Assembly (NCBI GenBank): GCA_020344415.1
Contig: CP070825.1
Span: 2,831,512-2,895,511 of the forward strand
Source of the DNA: Candidatus Aminicenantota bacterium
Lineage (GTDB): Bacteria > Acidobacteriota > Aminicenantia > Aminicenantales > Aminicenantaceae
Direction of reading: 5' to 3'
Length of the DNA: 64,000 bases
The position numbers and the translations under genes are program-made. The notes under the pieces are model-generated. The model did no database searches, was not told the origin of the DNA, and saw only the letters and a program-made list of their open reading frames with translations. Within the stretch, counting starts at the first letter, position 1, and each line of letters opens with the position of its first letter. Of the stretch, positions 54,250-64,000 are shown piece by piece.

Positions 54250-56670
54250 ATGAGTACTAAGCCTACTGTGGTTAGCCTCGAAGAGGAGATGAAGCGGTCC
54301 TACCTCGACTACGCGATGAGCGTGATCATAGGCCGGGCCATTCCTGATATTAAAGATGGACTGAAACCAGTTCACCGCAGGACTCTTTACGCAATGTATG
54401 AAGCCGGCAATACTTGGAACAGGCCCTATAAAAAATCTGCCCGGATTGTAGGAGATGTCATAGGTAAGTTTCATCCTCATGGAGATGTCGCTGTCTACGA
54501 TACCCTTGTTCGAATGGCTCAAGACTTCAGTCTGCGTTATCCCTTGGTAGACGGTCAGGGCAATTTTGGCTCCGTTGATGGGGACCCTCCTGCTGCCATG
54601 AGATACACTGAAGTCAGGATGAAAAAAATTGTCCAGGACCTTACGGCAGATATTGAAAAAGATACAGTCAATTTCGTCCCTAACTATGATGGAAGCCTCC
54701 AAATGCCTGAAGTTTTTCCTGCAAAAATACCCAACCTTTTGATCAACGGAGGATCAGGCATTGCCGTTGGCATGGCTACAAACATCCCTCCCCATAATCT
54801 TGGGGAGGTTATAGATGGTATTATCCACCTTATTCAGAACCCCAAGGCAACTATAGAAGAAATCATTAAGTTTGTCCCTGGCCCAGATTTTCCAACGGGT
54901 GGATATATCTTTGGCTTAGAAGGAATAAAAGATGCCTACAAGACAGGCAGGGGCATCATTTTATTAAGAGCGAGAGCTATGATTGAGAAAGGGAGGAAGA
55001 ACGAAAGAGCCCGGATTGTCATCACCGAAATTCCTTATCAGGTCAATAAAGCTCGACTCCTGGAAAACATTGCAGACCTTGTGAATAGCAAAAAACTTGA
55101 AGGTATTGCCGATATAAGAGATGAATCAGACAGGGAAGGCATGAGGATCGTCATCGAAATAAGAAAGGGAGAGTATCCTGAGATTATCTTGAACAACCTC
55201 TACAAACATACAGCTCTTCAGTCCACTTTCGGTATTATCATGCTGGCAATCGTCGAGAAACAGCCAAAGGTACTCAACCTTATTGACGTGATACGCTACT
55301 TCATCTCTCATCGCCAGGATGTTGTTCGCCGCCGCACACGTTTTGAATTAAAAAAGGCAGAATTAAGGGCTCACATTCTGGAAGGATTGAATATTGCCCT
55401 GGATCATCTGGACGAGATCATAAGCCTTATCCGTTCTTCTCGAACAGTAGAACAGGCAAGGAAAGGGCTTATCACCAATTTTCACCTGACCAAGATTCAA
55501 GCTCAGGCCATTCTGGATTTGCAGCTTCAGAGATTAACTCGATTGGAGAGAGAAAAAACTCAGAATGAATACAAAGAGTTGAAGAGAATAATCATAAGGT
55601 TGAAGAAGATATTAGGCAGTGAAAAGCTTATTCTGGATATCATCGTGGACGAACTAAAGAAAGTAAAAGAAGACTATCAGGATGAGAGGAGGACAGAGAT
55701 AAAAAAGGAGACCATATCAGAATTAAAGCCAGAAGATTTGATAAAAGAAGAAGATGTCGCAGTCACCTACACATCATCCGACTATGTCAAGAGGACTTCC
55801 CTGAGCTACTACCATTTCCAGATCCGTGGAGGGAAGGGAAAAAGAGGGATCAGCATGAAGGCTGAGGATGTTGTACAAAACCTCTACATTTGCTCTACGC
55901 ACAGCTACCTTCTCTTTTTCACCAGTAAAGGACGCCTATACTGGCTGAAAGCTCATGAGATACCTGATGTGGGAGTTTCAGGTAAGGGGAAATCTATCAG
56001 GAATCTTATTGAGCTCGCCCCAGGGGAAAAAGTCCATTCTGTCGTTTCCGTGATGGATTTTTCTGAAGATTTCTATGTTGTCATGCTAGCCTCAGATGGG
56101 AAGATAAAGAAGTCAAGATTGAGTGATTTTAAAAACATTCGCAAAGGCGGAATTATTGCTATAAGCCTCAGCCGTAAAGCTGAATTACTGACGGCCAAAT
56201 TGACGAATGGGAAACAGGATATTTTGATCGGTACAAAGCTGGGAAAAGCAATCAAGTTTAAAGAGTCTGAGGTGAGACCCATGGGACGGCAGGCAGCCGG
56301 TGTGAAGGCTATCTCCTTGGCTCGTAAAGATGAAATTATCGGAATGATTGTAGTGGGGAAAGACGATGAGTATGTATTTACTGCAAGCGAGAAAGGCTGC
56401 GGAAAAAAGACAGATATCAACCTCTATCCAAAGCGTCGAAGGGGAGGAAAGGGCGTTCTTAATCTCAGGATTAGCCCTAAAATCGGCAAGGCTATAGGGA
56501 TGGTAGGAATTTCTAAGGAAGAAATGCTTCTGATCACAGAACTGGGTAAGATTATTCGAATAAAAACAGAGCTGCTCAGGTCTATTGGGAGAGCAACCCA
56601 AGGGGTAAGAATAATTAACTTGGAAAAAGGCGATCGAGTCGTTTCTATTGCTAAAGTAAGAGAAAGATAA
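54250..56670 (+). CDS. gyrA: DNA gyrase subunit A
   Basis: The roughly 806-residue breakage-reunion subunit. The N-terminal WHD/tower domain has the catalytic tyrosine in [10 protein letters not shown] (Tyr119 from ATG 54250). The coiled-coil gate follows ([21 protein letters not shown]), then a C-terminal six-bladed beta-pinwheel with a GyrA-box-like (Q)RGGKG motif ([12 protein letters not shown]). ATG 54250 follows AAGGAG; a TTG at 54247 is rejected. In the quinolone-determining region [11 protein letters not shown], the residue equivalent to E. coli Ser83 is valine, while the Asp87 equivalent is kept. Confidence 0.93.
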   Translation: MSTKPTVVSLEEEMKRSYLDYAMSVIIGRAIPDIKDGLKPVHRRTLYAMYEAGNTWNRPYKKSARIVGDVIGKFHPHGDVAVYDTLVRMAQDFSLRYPLVDGQGNFGSVDGDPPAAMRYTEVRMKKIVQDLTADIEKDTVNFVPNYDGSLQMPEVFPAKIPNLLINGGSGIAVGMATNIPPHNLGEVIDGIIHLIQNPKATIEEIIKFVPGPDFPTGGYIFGLEGIKDAYKTGRGIILLRARAMIEKGRKNERARIVITEIPYQVNKARLLENIADLVNSKKLEGIADIRDESDREGMRIVIEIRKGEYPEIILNNLYKHTALQSTFGIIMLAIVEKQPKVLNLIDVIRYFISHRQDVVRRRTRFELKKAELRAHILEGLNIALDHLDEIISLIRSSRTVEQARKGLITNFHLTKIQAQAILDLQLQRLTRLEREKTQNEYKELKRIIIRLKKILGSEKLILDIIVDELKKVKEDYQDERRTEIKKETISELKPEDLIKEEDVAVTYTSSDYVKRTSLSYYHFQIRGGKGKRGISMKAEDVVQNLYICSTHSYLLFFTSKGRLYWLKAHEIPDVGVSGKGKSIRNLIELAPGEKVHSVVSVMDFSEDFYVVMLASDGKIKKSRLSDFKNIRKGGIIAISLSRKAELLTAKLTNGKQDILIGTKLGKAIKFKESEVRPMGRQAAGVKAISLARKDEIIGMIVVGKDDEYVFTASEKGCGKKTDINLYPKRRRGGKGVLNLRISPKIGKAIGMVGISKEEMLLITELGKIIRIKTELLRSIGRATQGVRIINLEKGDRVVSIAKVRER

Positions 56671-56684
56671 AATAAAAAAAGAAA

Positions 56685-56915
56685 AAGGGGACAGGCTACT
56701 TTTTCCCGCATTTCTTTATGAGATTGCCACGCAAACTTGGGTTTGCTCGCAATGACAGAGGAAAAAAGTAGACAAATTCCTTTTTCTATAGGGACTTGAT
56801 TCATCTGCAGTGATCTGATTTATCAAACCCACCTTTCTGTCATTGCGAGCGAAGCGTGGCAATCTCTTCTATTGAAAAAAGCAGCCTGTCTCCATTTTTC
56901 AGTCCCCTTTTTTCT
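56685..56915. repeat. Composite of dispersed repeats (family B) between gyrA and the acyl-CoA ligase
   Basis: Arms aaaaggggacaggctacttt (56685 on) and gaaaaaagcagcctgtctcc (near 56874-56895) enclose the gattgccacgc/ttgctcgcaatgaca unit at about 56731-56757, the tgattcatc...caaacccacct segment, and an inverted copy of the unit (tgtcattgcgagcgaagcgt, 56838 on). The rest of the 305-bp gap is the promoter below. Confidence 0.75.
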
Positions 56916-56918
56916 GAC

Positions 56919-56948
56919 TTGACACAAGAATCTTAACTTATTTAAAAT
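56919..56948 (+). promoter_or_regulatory. Probable promoter of the acyl-CoA ligase gene
   Basis: TTGACA at 56919-56924, 18-bp spacer, TAAAAT at 56943-56948, then TAAGGAGG just before ATG 56976. The promoter lies right at the edge of the repeat. Confidence 0.55.
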
Positions 56949-56975
56949 TTAGACACAAAAAGTAAGGAGGGTGAA

Positions 56976-58757
56976 ATGGTTGAGACAATAAACCAGCTTT
57001 TTTTCAATACTGTCAAATCCTATCCGAAAGATGATTTGATTCTTTACAAAGAAAAAGGAAAGTATGTTCCTATCTCCACTGAAGAGTTTTCGAATAGAGT
57101 GAAATATTTTTCTCTTGGACTGAAGGAATTGGGGCTTGAAGCAGGGGATAAGCTTATCATCCTTTCTGCCAACAGACCAGAATGGATTATAACTGATTTA
57201 GCAAATTTGTGCCTGGGTGGAATCACTGTTCCTATTTATCCAACCTTAGTCTCCGCGCAAGTCAAATATATCATAAACGATTCTGATGCTAAGGTAGTCG
57301 TCTGCTCTGACGAAGAGCAGTGGCAGAAAGTTGAGGCCGTAAAATCGGAGCTGACAAAGATCACCCATTATATTACTTTCTTATCAGAAGCGCCTGAAGG
57401 TATTTTAACATTTGCTGATGTCATGGAAAGGGGCAAAAAAGCGGTTCATGAAAATCCAGGGCTTTTTGAAAAAAAGGCGTCGGAAGCTATGCCTGACGAT
57501 TTGGCTTCCATTATCTACACTTCCGGTACGACCGGGCCTCCAAAAGGAGTCATGCTGACTCACAGTAATTTCGTGAGTAATGTCACCACCTGTGCAGCTC
57601 TCCTTCCCTATTCAGATAAGGATACAGCCTTATCTTGGGCTCCTTTATCTCATGTAATGGAGAGAACGGTCACTTTTTCCTATCTCTATAAAGGCACCAC
57701 AATAGCTTATGTTGAGACTATGGAAACCTTGATTGAAAACTTGGGCGAGGTGAGACCCCACGTGATGGTCCTCGTTCCGAGGGTGTTTGAAAGGTTCTAT
57801 TCGGGAGTTATGGATAATGTTCTTTCATACCCTCCATTGAAAAGAAAAATTTTCTTCTGGGCTACAAAAGTGGGGCGGAAGTATGGACAGAAAAAGCTTG
57901 CGAAGCAACCAACATCTGCTTGGCTTGAATTTAAAAGAAATTTAGCTCATAAGCTGGTCTTTTCAAAGATTTACGAAAAAGTTGGGGGGAGAATCAGGTT
58001 TTTTGTCTCGGGTTCTGCTCCTCTTTCCAAAGACATTGCAGAATTTTTCTATGCCATGGGAATTGTTGTTCTTGAAGGGTATGGTTTGACAGAAACATCT
58101 CCGGTTATCTCGCTCAGCACATTTGATGACCCAAAGTTTGGAGCGGTGGGAAAGCCCATTCCTGGAGTGGAGGTTAAGATTGCCGAGGATGGTGAGATAT
58201 TAACAAGGGGACCACATGTGATGAAGGGCTATTATAAAATGGAAGCAGAAACTAATGATGCCTTTGAAGGAGGATGGTTTCATACGGGAGATATCGGTTA
58301 TTTAGATGATGAAGGCTTTCTCATTATTACGGATAGGAAAAAGGACCTCATTGTTACGGCCGGAGGAAAGAATGTTGCTCCACAACCTATAGAAAACCTT
58401 TTGAAGACTAATTCTTACATTTCTAATGTCATGGTTATTGGAGACAGAAGAAAATTCATATCAGCTCTCATCGTGCCAGAATTTGAAAAATTGGAAGGAT
58501 ATGCCAAATCCAGCGGCATTTCCTATGAAAGCGTTAGTGATTTGACGAAGAAAGAGGAAATCCTAGATTTTTTGCTTAACGAAGTTGATAAAAGCACTCC
58601 TAACCTTGCCTCTTATGAGAAAATTAAGAAAATTGCCCTCCTGGACAGAGATTTTGATATTGGGAAGGACGAAGTCACTCCTACATTGAAAGTCAAAAGA
58701 AATATTGTGGAGAAAAAGTACAAAGATCTTATTGATTCGCTTTACCAGGAAGCTTAG
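56976..58757 (+). CDS. Long-chain acyl-CoA synthetase (AMP-forming)
   Basis: A 593-residue ANL-superfamily ligase. It has the P-loop-like AMP motif IIYTSGTTGPPKGVMLTHSN, the aromatic/gate region WAPLSHVMERT, A4/A5 motifs FFVSGSAPLSKD and VLEGYGLTETSPVISLS, and the A8 hinge FLIITDRKKDLIVTAGGKNVAPQPIE. The C-terminal lysine region is LKVKRNIVEKKY. The length and motifs match bacterial FAA1-like long-chain fatty-acid ligases. It activates fatty acids for beta-oxidation or lipid synthesis. A strong promoter and ribosome-binding site are present. It is probably monocistronic. Confidence 0.9.
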   Translation: MVETINQLFFNTVKSYPKDDLILYKEKGKYVPISTEEFSNRVKYFSLGLKELGLEAGDKLIILSANRPEWIITDLANLCLGGITVPIYPTLVSAQVKYIINDSDAKVVVCSDEEQWQKVEAVKSELTKITHYITFLSEAPEGILTFADVMERGKKAVHENPGLFEKKASEAMPDDLASIIYTSGTTGPPKGVMLTHSNFVSNVTTCAALLPYSDKDTALSWAPLSHVMERTVTFSYLYKGTTIAYVETMETLIENLGEVRPHVMVLVPRVFERFYSGVMDNVLSYPPLKRKIFFWATKVGRKYGQKKLAKQPTSAWLEFKRNLAHKLVFSKIYEKVGGRIRFFVSGSAPLSKDIAEFFYAMGIVVLEGYGLTETSPVISLSTFDDPKFGAVGKPIPGVEVKIAEDGEILTRGPHVMKGYYKMEAETNDAFEGGWFHTGDIGYLDDEGFLIITDRKKDLIVTAGGKNVAPQPIENLLKTNSYISNVMVIGDRRKFISALIVPEFEKLEGYAKSSGISYESVSDLTKKEEILDFLLNEVDKSTPNLASYEKIKKIALLDRDFDIGKDEVTPTLKVKRNIVEKKYKDLIDSLYQEA

Positions 58758-58786
58758 AGGTCGTAACAAATAGCCTCTAATCGGGC

Positions 58787-59491
58787 TTATTTTGGCCAGT
58801 ATAATATCCTGCCGCAGTTCTCGCAGAGGTAAATCTCTTTTTTTCCCTTCAGTTCATTTAATACTTGAGGTCTGATGCGCATGTGACACATAGAGCAGAA
58901 ATCATCTTTTACTGGAGAGAGCGCAATTTGCTTTTTATTATTGAAAATCTTGAGATAGAGTTTGACTTGCTCTGAGGGGATGTGCGGCGTAAGTTCTTTT
59001 TTCTCTTGCGTCAATTTTTCTCGCTTTTCTTCCATCTTCCTTATCTTCTGATTCAGAACCTCTTTTTCCTTTGAAAACTTATCTTCTGCTTCGGTATATC
59101 TCTGATCGGACATCTTGATTTCTTCCTCGATTTCATCTGCAGAGAGCATTTCACTGATTATCTCTTCTTCTAGCTTATCGACTTTTTGTTGGCCTTCTTC
59201 GATTTCTTTTAAGAGTAAGCTGTACTCTTTATTGGTTTTTACCTCATTGAGCTGGCGTTTATATTTAGCTACATGTTCTTTTATATCCTTGACTTCTGCT
59301 TCTAATTCCCTTCTTTTTTTCTGGTTTTGAGCCATTTTCTCTTTGGCCAGGGAAACAATTTGGAAGCTTTTTTCTATTTTAACGTTGATTTCTTCGATTT
59401 GGGGGGGGATGTTTTCGAGAGATAAAGATATTTTGCCTATTTCGCTATCAAGGTTTTGCAGGTGAATTAGTTTTTCAAAATCAATATCCAC
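58787..59491 (-). CDS. Coiled-coil protein with C-terminal C4 zinc ribbon
   Basis: A 234-residue protein with an antiparallel coiled-coil hairpin (about 1-180, heptads of Lys/Glu/Ile) and a C-terminal zinc ribbon: CSMCHMRIRP and LCENCGRILYW. This is the CT398/CdsZ/DUF164-type family, which in bacteria is often next to core genes and is linked to RNA or secretion-chaperone roles; the exact role here is unknown. The tRNA(CAT) gene lies 22 bases upstream on the same strand, behind dnaG-rpoD, so this could be the last gene of that operon. Confidence 0.85.
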   Translation of the reverse strand: MDIDFEKLIHLQNLDSEIGKISLSLENIPPQIEEINVKIEKSFQIVSLAKEKMAQNQKKRRELEAEVKDIKEHVAKYKRQLNEVKTNKEYSLLLKEIEEGQQKVDKLEEEIISEMLSADEIEEEIKMSDQRYTEAEDKFSKEKEVLNQKIRKMEEKREKLTQEKKELTPHIPSEQVKLYLKIFNNKKQIALSPVKDDFCSMCHMRIRPQVLNELKGKKEIYLCENCGRILYWPK

Positions 59492-59512
59492 ATCTTTTCC
59501 TCATGGGATGAA

Positions 59513-59584
59513 TGGGCCTACCAGGATTCGAACCTGGGACCTGCCGGTTATGAGCCGGTGGCTCTACCGCTGAGCTATAGGCCC
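59513..59584 (-). tRNA. tRNA with CAT anticodon (elongator Met or Ile2)
   Basis: A 72-base cloverleaf: acceptor GGGCCTA/TAGGCCC, D-arm GCTC-GAGC, anticodon stem ACCGG/CCGGC (one A-C mismatch at the top) with loop CTCATAA, T-arm CCAGG-TTCGAAT-CCTGG, discriminator A. CCA is not encoded. It lacks the initiator signature of a mismatched first acceptor pair. A lysidine-modified Ile2 tRNA cannot be excluded. Confidence 0.93.
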
Positions 59585-59669
59585 TTCATTTCTTATAGCA
59601 GATATGAAAAATCAAGTCAATTTAGCAAATGAAAAAGGCGGGGATTTCAGTTTTTTTTAATAATTCAGA

Positions 59670-61292
59670 TTAGTTGTCGTCAGTGAAAGATTTCAGCTTG
59701 CGGCTACGGCTTGGATGTTTAAGCTTTCTTAGAGCTTTGGCTTCGATCTGCCTGATTCTTTCTCGAGTGACCTTGAATTGCTGTCCAACTTCTTCCAAGG
59801 TGTGTTCATTCCCATCTCCCAATCCGAATCTCATCTTCAAAACTTTTGCTTCCCTCTCCGTGAGAGATTTTAAGGCTTCTTCAATCTGCTCTCTTAGATT
59901 GATATGAATCACGGTTTCAGGAGGAGAAGGCATGACCTTATCTTCAATAAAATCGCCCAGATGACTGTCTTCTTCTTCTCCTATAGGAGTCTCGAGCGAG
60001 ATGGGTTCCTGGGCGATTTTTATAATTTTCCTTACTTTGCCGATTGGCAGATCCATTTTCTTTGCAATTTCTTCACTACTTGGCTCTCTTCCAATTTCCT
60101 GGACAAGGCTCCTCGATACTCTGATAAGTTTATTAATGGTTTCTATCATATGAACAGGGATTCTTATCGTTCTTGCCTGATCAGCAATAGCTCGGGTAAT
60201 GGCTTGACGTATCCACCAAGTAGCATAGGTTGAAAATTTATATCCTCTTCGGTATTCAAATTTGTCCACTGCTTTCATCAGGCCCATGTTCCCTTCCTGG
60301 ATGAGATCAAGAAATTGGAGTCCCCTGTTGCTGTACTTTTTAGCGATGGACACCACAAGTCTTAAGTTGGCAGCAACCAGCTCTTTTTTTGCTTGATCAC
60401 TGATTTTCTTTCCTGTGGTGATGGCTCGGACCGTTTTTCTTAAAGTCCGTGAATCTAGCCCAATCTCTCTCTGATAGGTTCTTGTGAGTTTATTGATTTC
60501 TTTTGTTTTTTGCTTTACCTCTTCTTTTGCTCTTTTCCCTTTTGCTTGGCTGAGCGATAAATTCAATTCCTCTTTTGTTTCTTCTAATTCATTTATGACT
60601 TTAAGTTTCTCCCGGAGGTTATCGATAATTATTTCCCGGTGGGCAGAACGGATATTGAGTTCCATGATAATGTTGCTCATTTTGACGATATAACGCCCAC
60701 GAGGAATAGTGTTTCTTTTTAACGCAGGAATACTCTCCAATTTCTTGCTTAGGTCTCTGATTTTTTTGATTTTGGTTAAAATCTCCTTCTTTTTTTCTTC
60801 CAGTTTTGCTTCAGCAATGTCTTCTTCACTTATGTCGAACATCTCGAACATGACTTCAGGAGTATCCTTTATCCCATCTTCCAGGGCTAGGACCTTATTG
60901 AGGACGAGACGTGTCTTGGAGAGAGCTTTAATGATAGCTTTTTCACCTCGTTCTATTTCTCTTGCGATGGCAATCTCCCCCTCACGGGTTAGAAGCGAAA
61001 TATTACCCATTTCCCTCAAGTAGAGTTTCACAGGGTCTGTTGTCCGTTCTAAGCCATGGAGAGAGACGAGGTCACTCTTTCTTCTCTTTGGAATGATCTC
61101 TCTTTGTTTGGTGTCGAGGATTTTGATTCCATAGTCGTCCATGGAGCTGAGGAATTCATCAAATTCGACTTCGGAGTCCGTGTCGCTCTGAAAGGTTTTA
61201 TCGATTTCGTCAAAAAGGAGATATCCCTGTTTTCTCCCTTTGGAAATCAGTTGGTGGATTTCGTCTTTTTGGTACTTATTATCAGAAGACAA
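59670..61292 (-). CDS. rpoD: RNA polymerase primary sigma factor RpoD (sigma-70)
   Basis: A 540-residue primary sigma factor. A short region 1.1 (1-80) is followed by region 1.2 ([20 protein letters not shown]), a compact spacer with Lys/Glu-rich helices, region 2 ([40 protein letters not shown] with the -10 recognising YATWWIRQ), region 3 ([11 protein letters not shown]) and region 4 with the helix-turn-helix [20 protein letters not shown]. The start lies two bases after the dnaG stop. dnaG-rpoD is a classical macromolecular-synthesis operon; here rpsU is absent. Confidence 0.94.
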   Translation of the reverse strand: MSSDNKYQKDEIHQLISKGRKQGYLLFDEIDKTFQSDTDSEVEFDEFLSSMDDYGIKILDTKQREIIPKRRKSDLVSLHGLERTTDPVKLYLREMGNISLLTREGEIAIAREIERGEKAIIKALSKTRLVLNKVLALEDGIKDTPEVMFEMFDISEEDIAEAKLEEKKKEILTKIKKIRDLSKKLESIPALKRNTIPRGRYIVKMSNIIMELNIRSAHREIIIDNLREKLKVINELEETKEELNLSLSQAKGKRAKEEVKQKTKEINKLTRTYQREIGLDSRTLRKTVRAITTGKKISDQAKKELVAANLRLVVSIAKKYSNRGLQFLDLIQEGNMGLMKAVDKFEYRRGYKFSTYATWWIRQAITRAIADQARTIRIPVHMIETINKLIRVSRSLVQEIGREPSSEEIAKKMDLPIGKVRKIIKIAQEPISLETPIGEEEDSHLGDFIEDKVMPSPPETVIHINLREQIEEALKSLTEREAKVLKMRFGLGDGNEHTLEEVGQQFKVTRERIRQIEAKALRKLKHPSRSRKLKSFTDDN

Positions 61293-61294
61293 TG

Positions 61295-63079
61295 CTAACT
61301 CCTCTCTTTCATTGTATTCGCCGATTTTATATAACTTTGATTTTGATAGTTTCGTTTCGATAATATTTCGAGTTGCTTTTTTGTTTCGATTAATTGCTTC
61401 ATGAGCGTGGGAAGCTTTTCCTTTTCTCCCTTTCTTTCATACCTTGTGATTTCGGCCTTGAGTTTTTTTGCTCTGTTTTCAAGCGATAATTGCCTTAATG
61501 TATATAGATAGTCTAAGGCCTCCTCTGTTGTCGGCGTATGTTCTTCCTCTATCCTAACCTTGGTCAAATATCTTAAAAGGGAAGGATCTATTTTTTGCTC
61601 AGGTTCATGGAAGTTTGGCTCTTCTCCTTTTTTGAAACACTCTACAAGTAAAGAAAAGATAGGCTCGCTCTTGAGGCCCTGGAAATCTTCTTTTTTCATT
61701 TCAGGGAAAATATTGGGTGCGATTTCTTTATTTTCAATGAGTATCTGAAGAAGCCTTTTTTCAGCCAGAAAAAACCCGCCTTTCTCTTCTTGCATCTCCT
61801 CGGAAGGCTTCTGTTGGATCATGCTTCTAAACGTTGCTTCATCAACAGAAAGGTATTCGCTGGCACGCTTTAAATATTCACTTCGGACAACAGAGTCGGG
61901 CATTTTTTCAATCTCTTTTGCCACTTCCTTCACAACCTTTGCTTTTTCTTCTGGAATATTGATATTTGCCTTCTTTAGCATAGAGTCCATCAGAAAAGTA
62001 AGTCCTGGTAGACTCTTTTTAATAAGCTCGTTATATTTCTCTGGTCCGTATTTCTTAAGAAAACTGTCAGGATCAAGGTCTTTGGGCAAGATGAGGACCC
62101 TAATTTGAGCTCCGTTTTCAAAACATATAGAAATTGCGCGCAAAGCGGCCGCTTTTCCTGCCGCATCGCTGTCAAAACTGACGATTATTCTTTGCGCGAA
62201 ACGTCTGGCAAGTGAGACTTGTTGAGATGTTAAGCTCGTTCCTAGAGGAGCTGCGATGTTTGTTATTCCCTCTTGATAGAGAGCAACGAAATCTGTATAT
62301 CCTTCCACAAGTATGACTTCACCCTTTTCCCGGATGGATTCTTTACAGAAATTCAGACCATATAGAAGATTTCCTTTGGAATATACGGGGGTATCAGGAG
62401 AGTTGAGGTATTTCGGATCTTCTTCAAAAATAGTTCTTCCTCCGAATCCGACAGTTTTTCCACTCAGGTCGAATATAGGAAAAATGATTCTTCCTCTAAA
62501 GCGGTCGTAGTAGCCTTCTTTCTTTTCTCTTCGAAGAACCAGCCCTGCTTTCTCAAGAACATCGGCGGAGATGTTTTTCCCTTTAAAAAATGAAAGGAGA
62601 GAATCCCAGGAATTCAAGGCATAACCTATCTTTAGTTTCTGGATGACCTCTTCAGGAATATTCCTTTTTTTCAGATAATCAAGAGCTTTATGTCCTTCTT
62701 GAGTGTTAAATAGGTTTTTTTTGAAAAACGCAAGGGTGTCTTCGTTGATTTTGTATAATTTTTCATTCTGCTTTTGGCGTTGTGGAGAGAATTTTTTTCT
62801 GGTCGGGATAGGAATATTGTATTTTTCTGCTAGGTAGTTTAAAGCTTCTGGAAAGCTGAGGTTTTCTTTTTCCTTGACTAGAGTAAAGATGTCTCCCCCG
62901 GCTCCGCAGCCGAAACAGTGAAAGAGCTGTTTTTCGTCATCAACGGTAAAGGAAGGAGCTTTTTCTGAGTGGAAGGGGCAGAGTCCTACGAACTTCCTCC
63001 CGCGTTTTCTCAAGGTGGTGTACTGCGAGGCGATATCAATTATATTCGCAGCTTGCCTTATTTGTTCAATAAATTCCAT
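61295..63079 (-). CDS. dnaG: DNA primase
   Basis: A 594-residue primase. It has the N-terminal CHC2 zinc-binding domain (Cys34, His37, Cys55, Cys58 in [13 protein letters not shown] and [11 protein letters not shown]). The catalytic core includes [31 protein letters not shown] with [11 protein letters not shown], and a C-terminal helicase-binding helical domain (about 425-594). It synthesises RNA primers for replication with DnaB. First gene of the operon with rpoD two bases downstream. A strong promoter lies 37-65 bases ahead of its ATG. Confidence 0.94.
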   Translation of the reverse strand: MEFIEQIRQAANIIDIASQYTTLRKRGRKFVGLCPFHSEKAPSFTVDDEKQLFHCFGCGAGGDIFTLVKEKENLSFPEALNYLAEKYNIPIPTRKKFSPQRQKQNEKLYKINEDTLAFFKKNLFNTQEGHKALDYLKKRNIPEEVIQKLKIGYALNSWDSLLSFFKGKNISADVLEKAGLVLRREKKEGYYDRFRGRIIFPIFDLSGKTVGFGGRTIFEEDPKYLNSPDTPVYSKGNLLYGLNFCKESIREKGEVILVEGYTDFVALYQEGITNIAAPLGTSLTSQQVSLARRFAQRIIVSFDSDAAGKAAALRAISICFENGAQIRVLILPKDLDPDSFLKKYGPEKYNELIKKSLPGLTFLMDSMLKKANINIPEEKAKVVKEVAKEIEKMPDSVVRSEYLKRASEYLSVDEATFRSMIQQKPSEEMQEEKGGFFLAEKRLLQILIENKEIAPNIFPEMKKEDFQGLKSEPIFSLLVECFKKGEEPNFHEPEQKIDPSLLRYLTKVRIEEEHTPTTEEALDYLYTLRQLSLENRAKKLKAEITRYERKGEKEKLPTLMKQLIETKKQLEILSKRNYQNQSYIKSANTMKERS

Positions 63080-63115
63080 GGAGATTCCTTTTTGGGCAAA
63101 AGAAAACTACTAGTA

Positions 63116-63144
63116 AATATAAGTAGCAGACCCCTCCTTGTCAA
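63116..63144 (-). promoter_or_regulatory. Strong sigma-70 promoter of dnaG-rpoD
   Basis: Minus strand: TTGACA (63144-63139), 17-bp spacer, TATATT (63121-63116), about 35 bases upstream of the dnaG start. Confidence 0.7.
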
Positions 63145-63214
63145 GCGCCTAAATTATTTATAATTAAAGTGTTATATTTTATAATCATCGTTCGTTGGAG
63201 TTAGACTTTGAAAG

Positions 63215-63312
63215 CTATAGAAAAAGGGGACAGTCCCCTTTTTTGTAAGAAAAGAAATGGGAAACAAATAAAAGGGGACTGTCCCCTTTTTCTATGTGTC
63301 CCCTTTTTCTAT
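63215..63312. repeat. Dispersed repeats (family A) between larB and dnaG
   Basis: Two palindromes, AAAAAGGGGACAGTCCCC with T6 at 63221-63244 and AAAAGGGGACTGTCCCC with T5 at 63270-63291. Flanking arms ctatagaaaaagggg (63215 on) and cccctttttctatg (twice, to 63312). The first two can form bidirectional terminator hairpins behind larB. Confidence 0.75.
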
Positions 63313-63367
63313 GACTCCGAAAAAATTCAAGCTTTAAAGGTCTAAATCCGTTGTGGATATTCTGGAG

Positions 63368-64000
63368 TTAGAGATGATTTATCAGGCTTGCCAGGTATCC
63401 GGCACCAAAGCCATTATCTATATTGACTACAGCCACTCCGCCTGGACATGAATTGAGCATAGCCAACAGGGCAGCTAATCCATTAAAGCTTGCCCCATAG
63501 CCGATGCTTGTGGGAACAGCTATTATCGGGCTATTGGTGATTCCGGCTACCACACTGGGCAATGCCCCCTCCATTCCAGCGACTGTAATAATGATTCTTG
63601 CTTCTTTTATTTTTCCATATTCGCCAAATAAGCGGTGGAGGCCAGCTACACCGACATCATATATTTTTTCGATTTCATTGCCTAAAATATCGCAGGTGAC
63701 AAAAGCTTCTTCGGCAACTGGGATATCAGAAGTCCCTGCTGTCATTATGATTACTTTGCCTTTTCCAAGGGAAGGTTTTTTTTGTTTGAGATATGCAGCC
63801 TTGGCCAGAGCATTGTAGTGAATTTTAGGGATTTTTTTCTTTATCTTCTTAAAAACCGATGGCTCCAGTTTGGTGATAAGCAGATTGCTTCCTTTTTTGA
63901 GAATTTCTTGGGCAATTTTTGAGATTTGACTGTCAGTTTTTCCAAGGCCGTAGATAATCTCAGGAAAGCCTCTTATTATTTCTCTGTGATGATCGATCTT
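63368..64000 (-). CDS. larB: LarB, pyridinium-3,5-biscarboxylic acid mononucleotide synthase (5' end outside window)
   Basis: A 211-codon partial frame open to the window edge. LarB carboxylates NaAD in the first step of the nickel-pincer nucleotide cofactor of lactate racemase. The visible part has DHHREIIRGFPEIIYGLGKT near the edge, a KVIIMTAGTSDIPVAEEA strand typical of the PurE-like domain, IITVAGMEGALPSVVAGI, and SPIIAVPTSIGYGASFNGLA with the conserved serine/glycine loop. It starts beyond 64000, and larC/larE are not in the window. The ATG at 63745 is internal, since conserved LarB sequence continues upstream. Confidence 0.9.
   Translation of the reverse strand, partial: KIDHHREIIRGFPEIIYGLGKTDSQISKIAQEILKKGSNLLITKLEPSVFKKIKKKIPKIHYNALAKAAYLKQKKPSLGKGKVIIMTAGTSDIPVAEEAFVTCDILGNEIEKIYDVGVAGLHRLFGEYGKIKEARIIITVAGMEGALPSVVAGITNSPIIAVPTSIGYGASFNGLAALLAMLNSCPGGVAVVNIDNGFGAGYLASLINHL

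Noticed and set aside
59513-59584. Naming the CAT tRNA as initiator Met.
   Set aside because: The first acceptor pair is G-C matched and the three-G/three-C anticodon-stem signature is absent. Elongator Met or Ile2 remain.

Overview
The window reads as a chromosomal segment of an uncultured, diderm (Gram-negative-type), fairly AT-rich bacterium. There is no rRNA, phage or plasmid gene. Housekeeping genes (gyrB, gyrA, rpoD, dnaG, rsmD, lysA, thiD, two tRNAs) are mixed with fatty-acid/propionate genes (acyl-CoA dehydrogenase, meaB, acyl-CoA ligase). Intergenic gaps carry many dispersed palindromes of several families. This style resembles Candidatus Aminicenantes or related Acidobacteriota-like lineages; the assignment is an impression from gene content, not a test.

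Layout. 1-6.1 kb: an SDR oxidoreductase between two copies of one repeat, then a LexA / Y-family polymerase / DnaE2-type polymerase damage-tolerance cassette. 6.3-10.9 kb: LiaF-like membrane protein, a methyltransferase remnant, a TSUP permease, an acidic coiled-coil protein, rsmD and a small exported protein. 11.3-19.9 kb: nitroreductase, lysA, DUF72 protein, orphan solute-binding lipoprotein, penicillin-acylase-type hydrolase, PtsN-like EIIA, thiD, acylphosphatase, a YHS/TRASH-like protein. 20.1-23.0 kb: acyl-CoA dehydrogenase, meaB, a decayed methylmalonyl-CoA epimerase, and an intact flavodoxin whose only sensible start codon is ATT. 23.2-28.5 kb: a very large NtrY-like histidine kinase coupled to a small exported protein, a ribbon-helix-helix regulator with a clear promoter/operator, and a repeat-tailed membrane protein. 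28.8-39.0 kb: exported M14-type hydrolase, HAD phosphatase, VIT/vWA protein, a three-gene ABC-2 exporter, an aminotransferase and a DUF362 ferredoxin-like protein.

39.2-49.9 kb is the accessory part: an arylsulfotransferase-like membrane protein, a GT2, a UDP-galactopyranose-mutase-like flavoprotein, an HprK-like P-loop kinase, a Wzx-type flippase, a multidomain GT4 and a nucleotidyltransferase-fold protein, ending at tRNA-Pro(CGG). It is probably a surface-glycan locus with unusual tailoring or regulatory parts. 50.3-64 kb returns to core genes: a TGS GTPase, gyrB-gyrA, acyl-CoA ligase, then on the minus strand dnaG-rpoD-tRNA(CAT)-zinc-ribbon coiled-coil protein, and larB running off the window.

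Points most worth a second look: the ATT-start flavodoxin; the epimerase remnant beside meaB; the glycan locus with apparent pseudo-enzyme domains; the mutagenesis cassette, which has a catalytically complete Y-family polymerase, no ImuA and locally high G+C; the 12-bp perfect inverted repeat in the RHH gene promoter; and the dispersed palindrome families, some of which look like ready-made bidirectional terminators.
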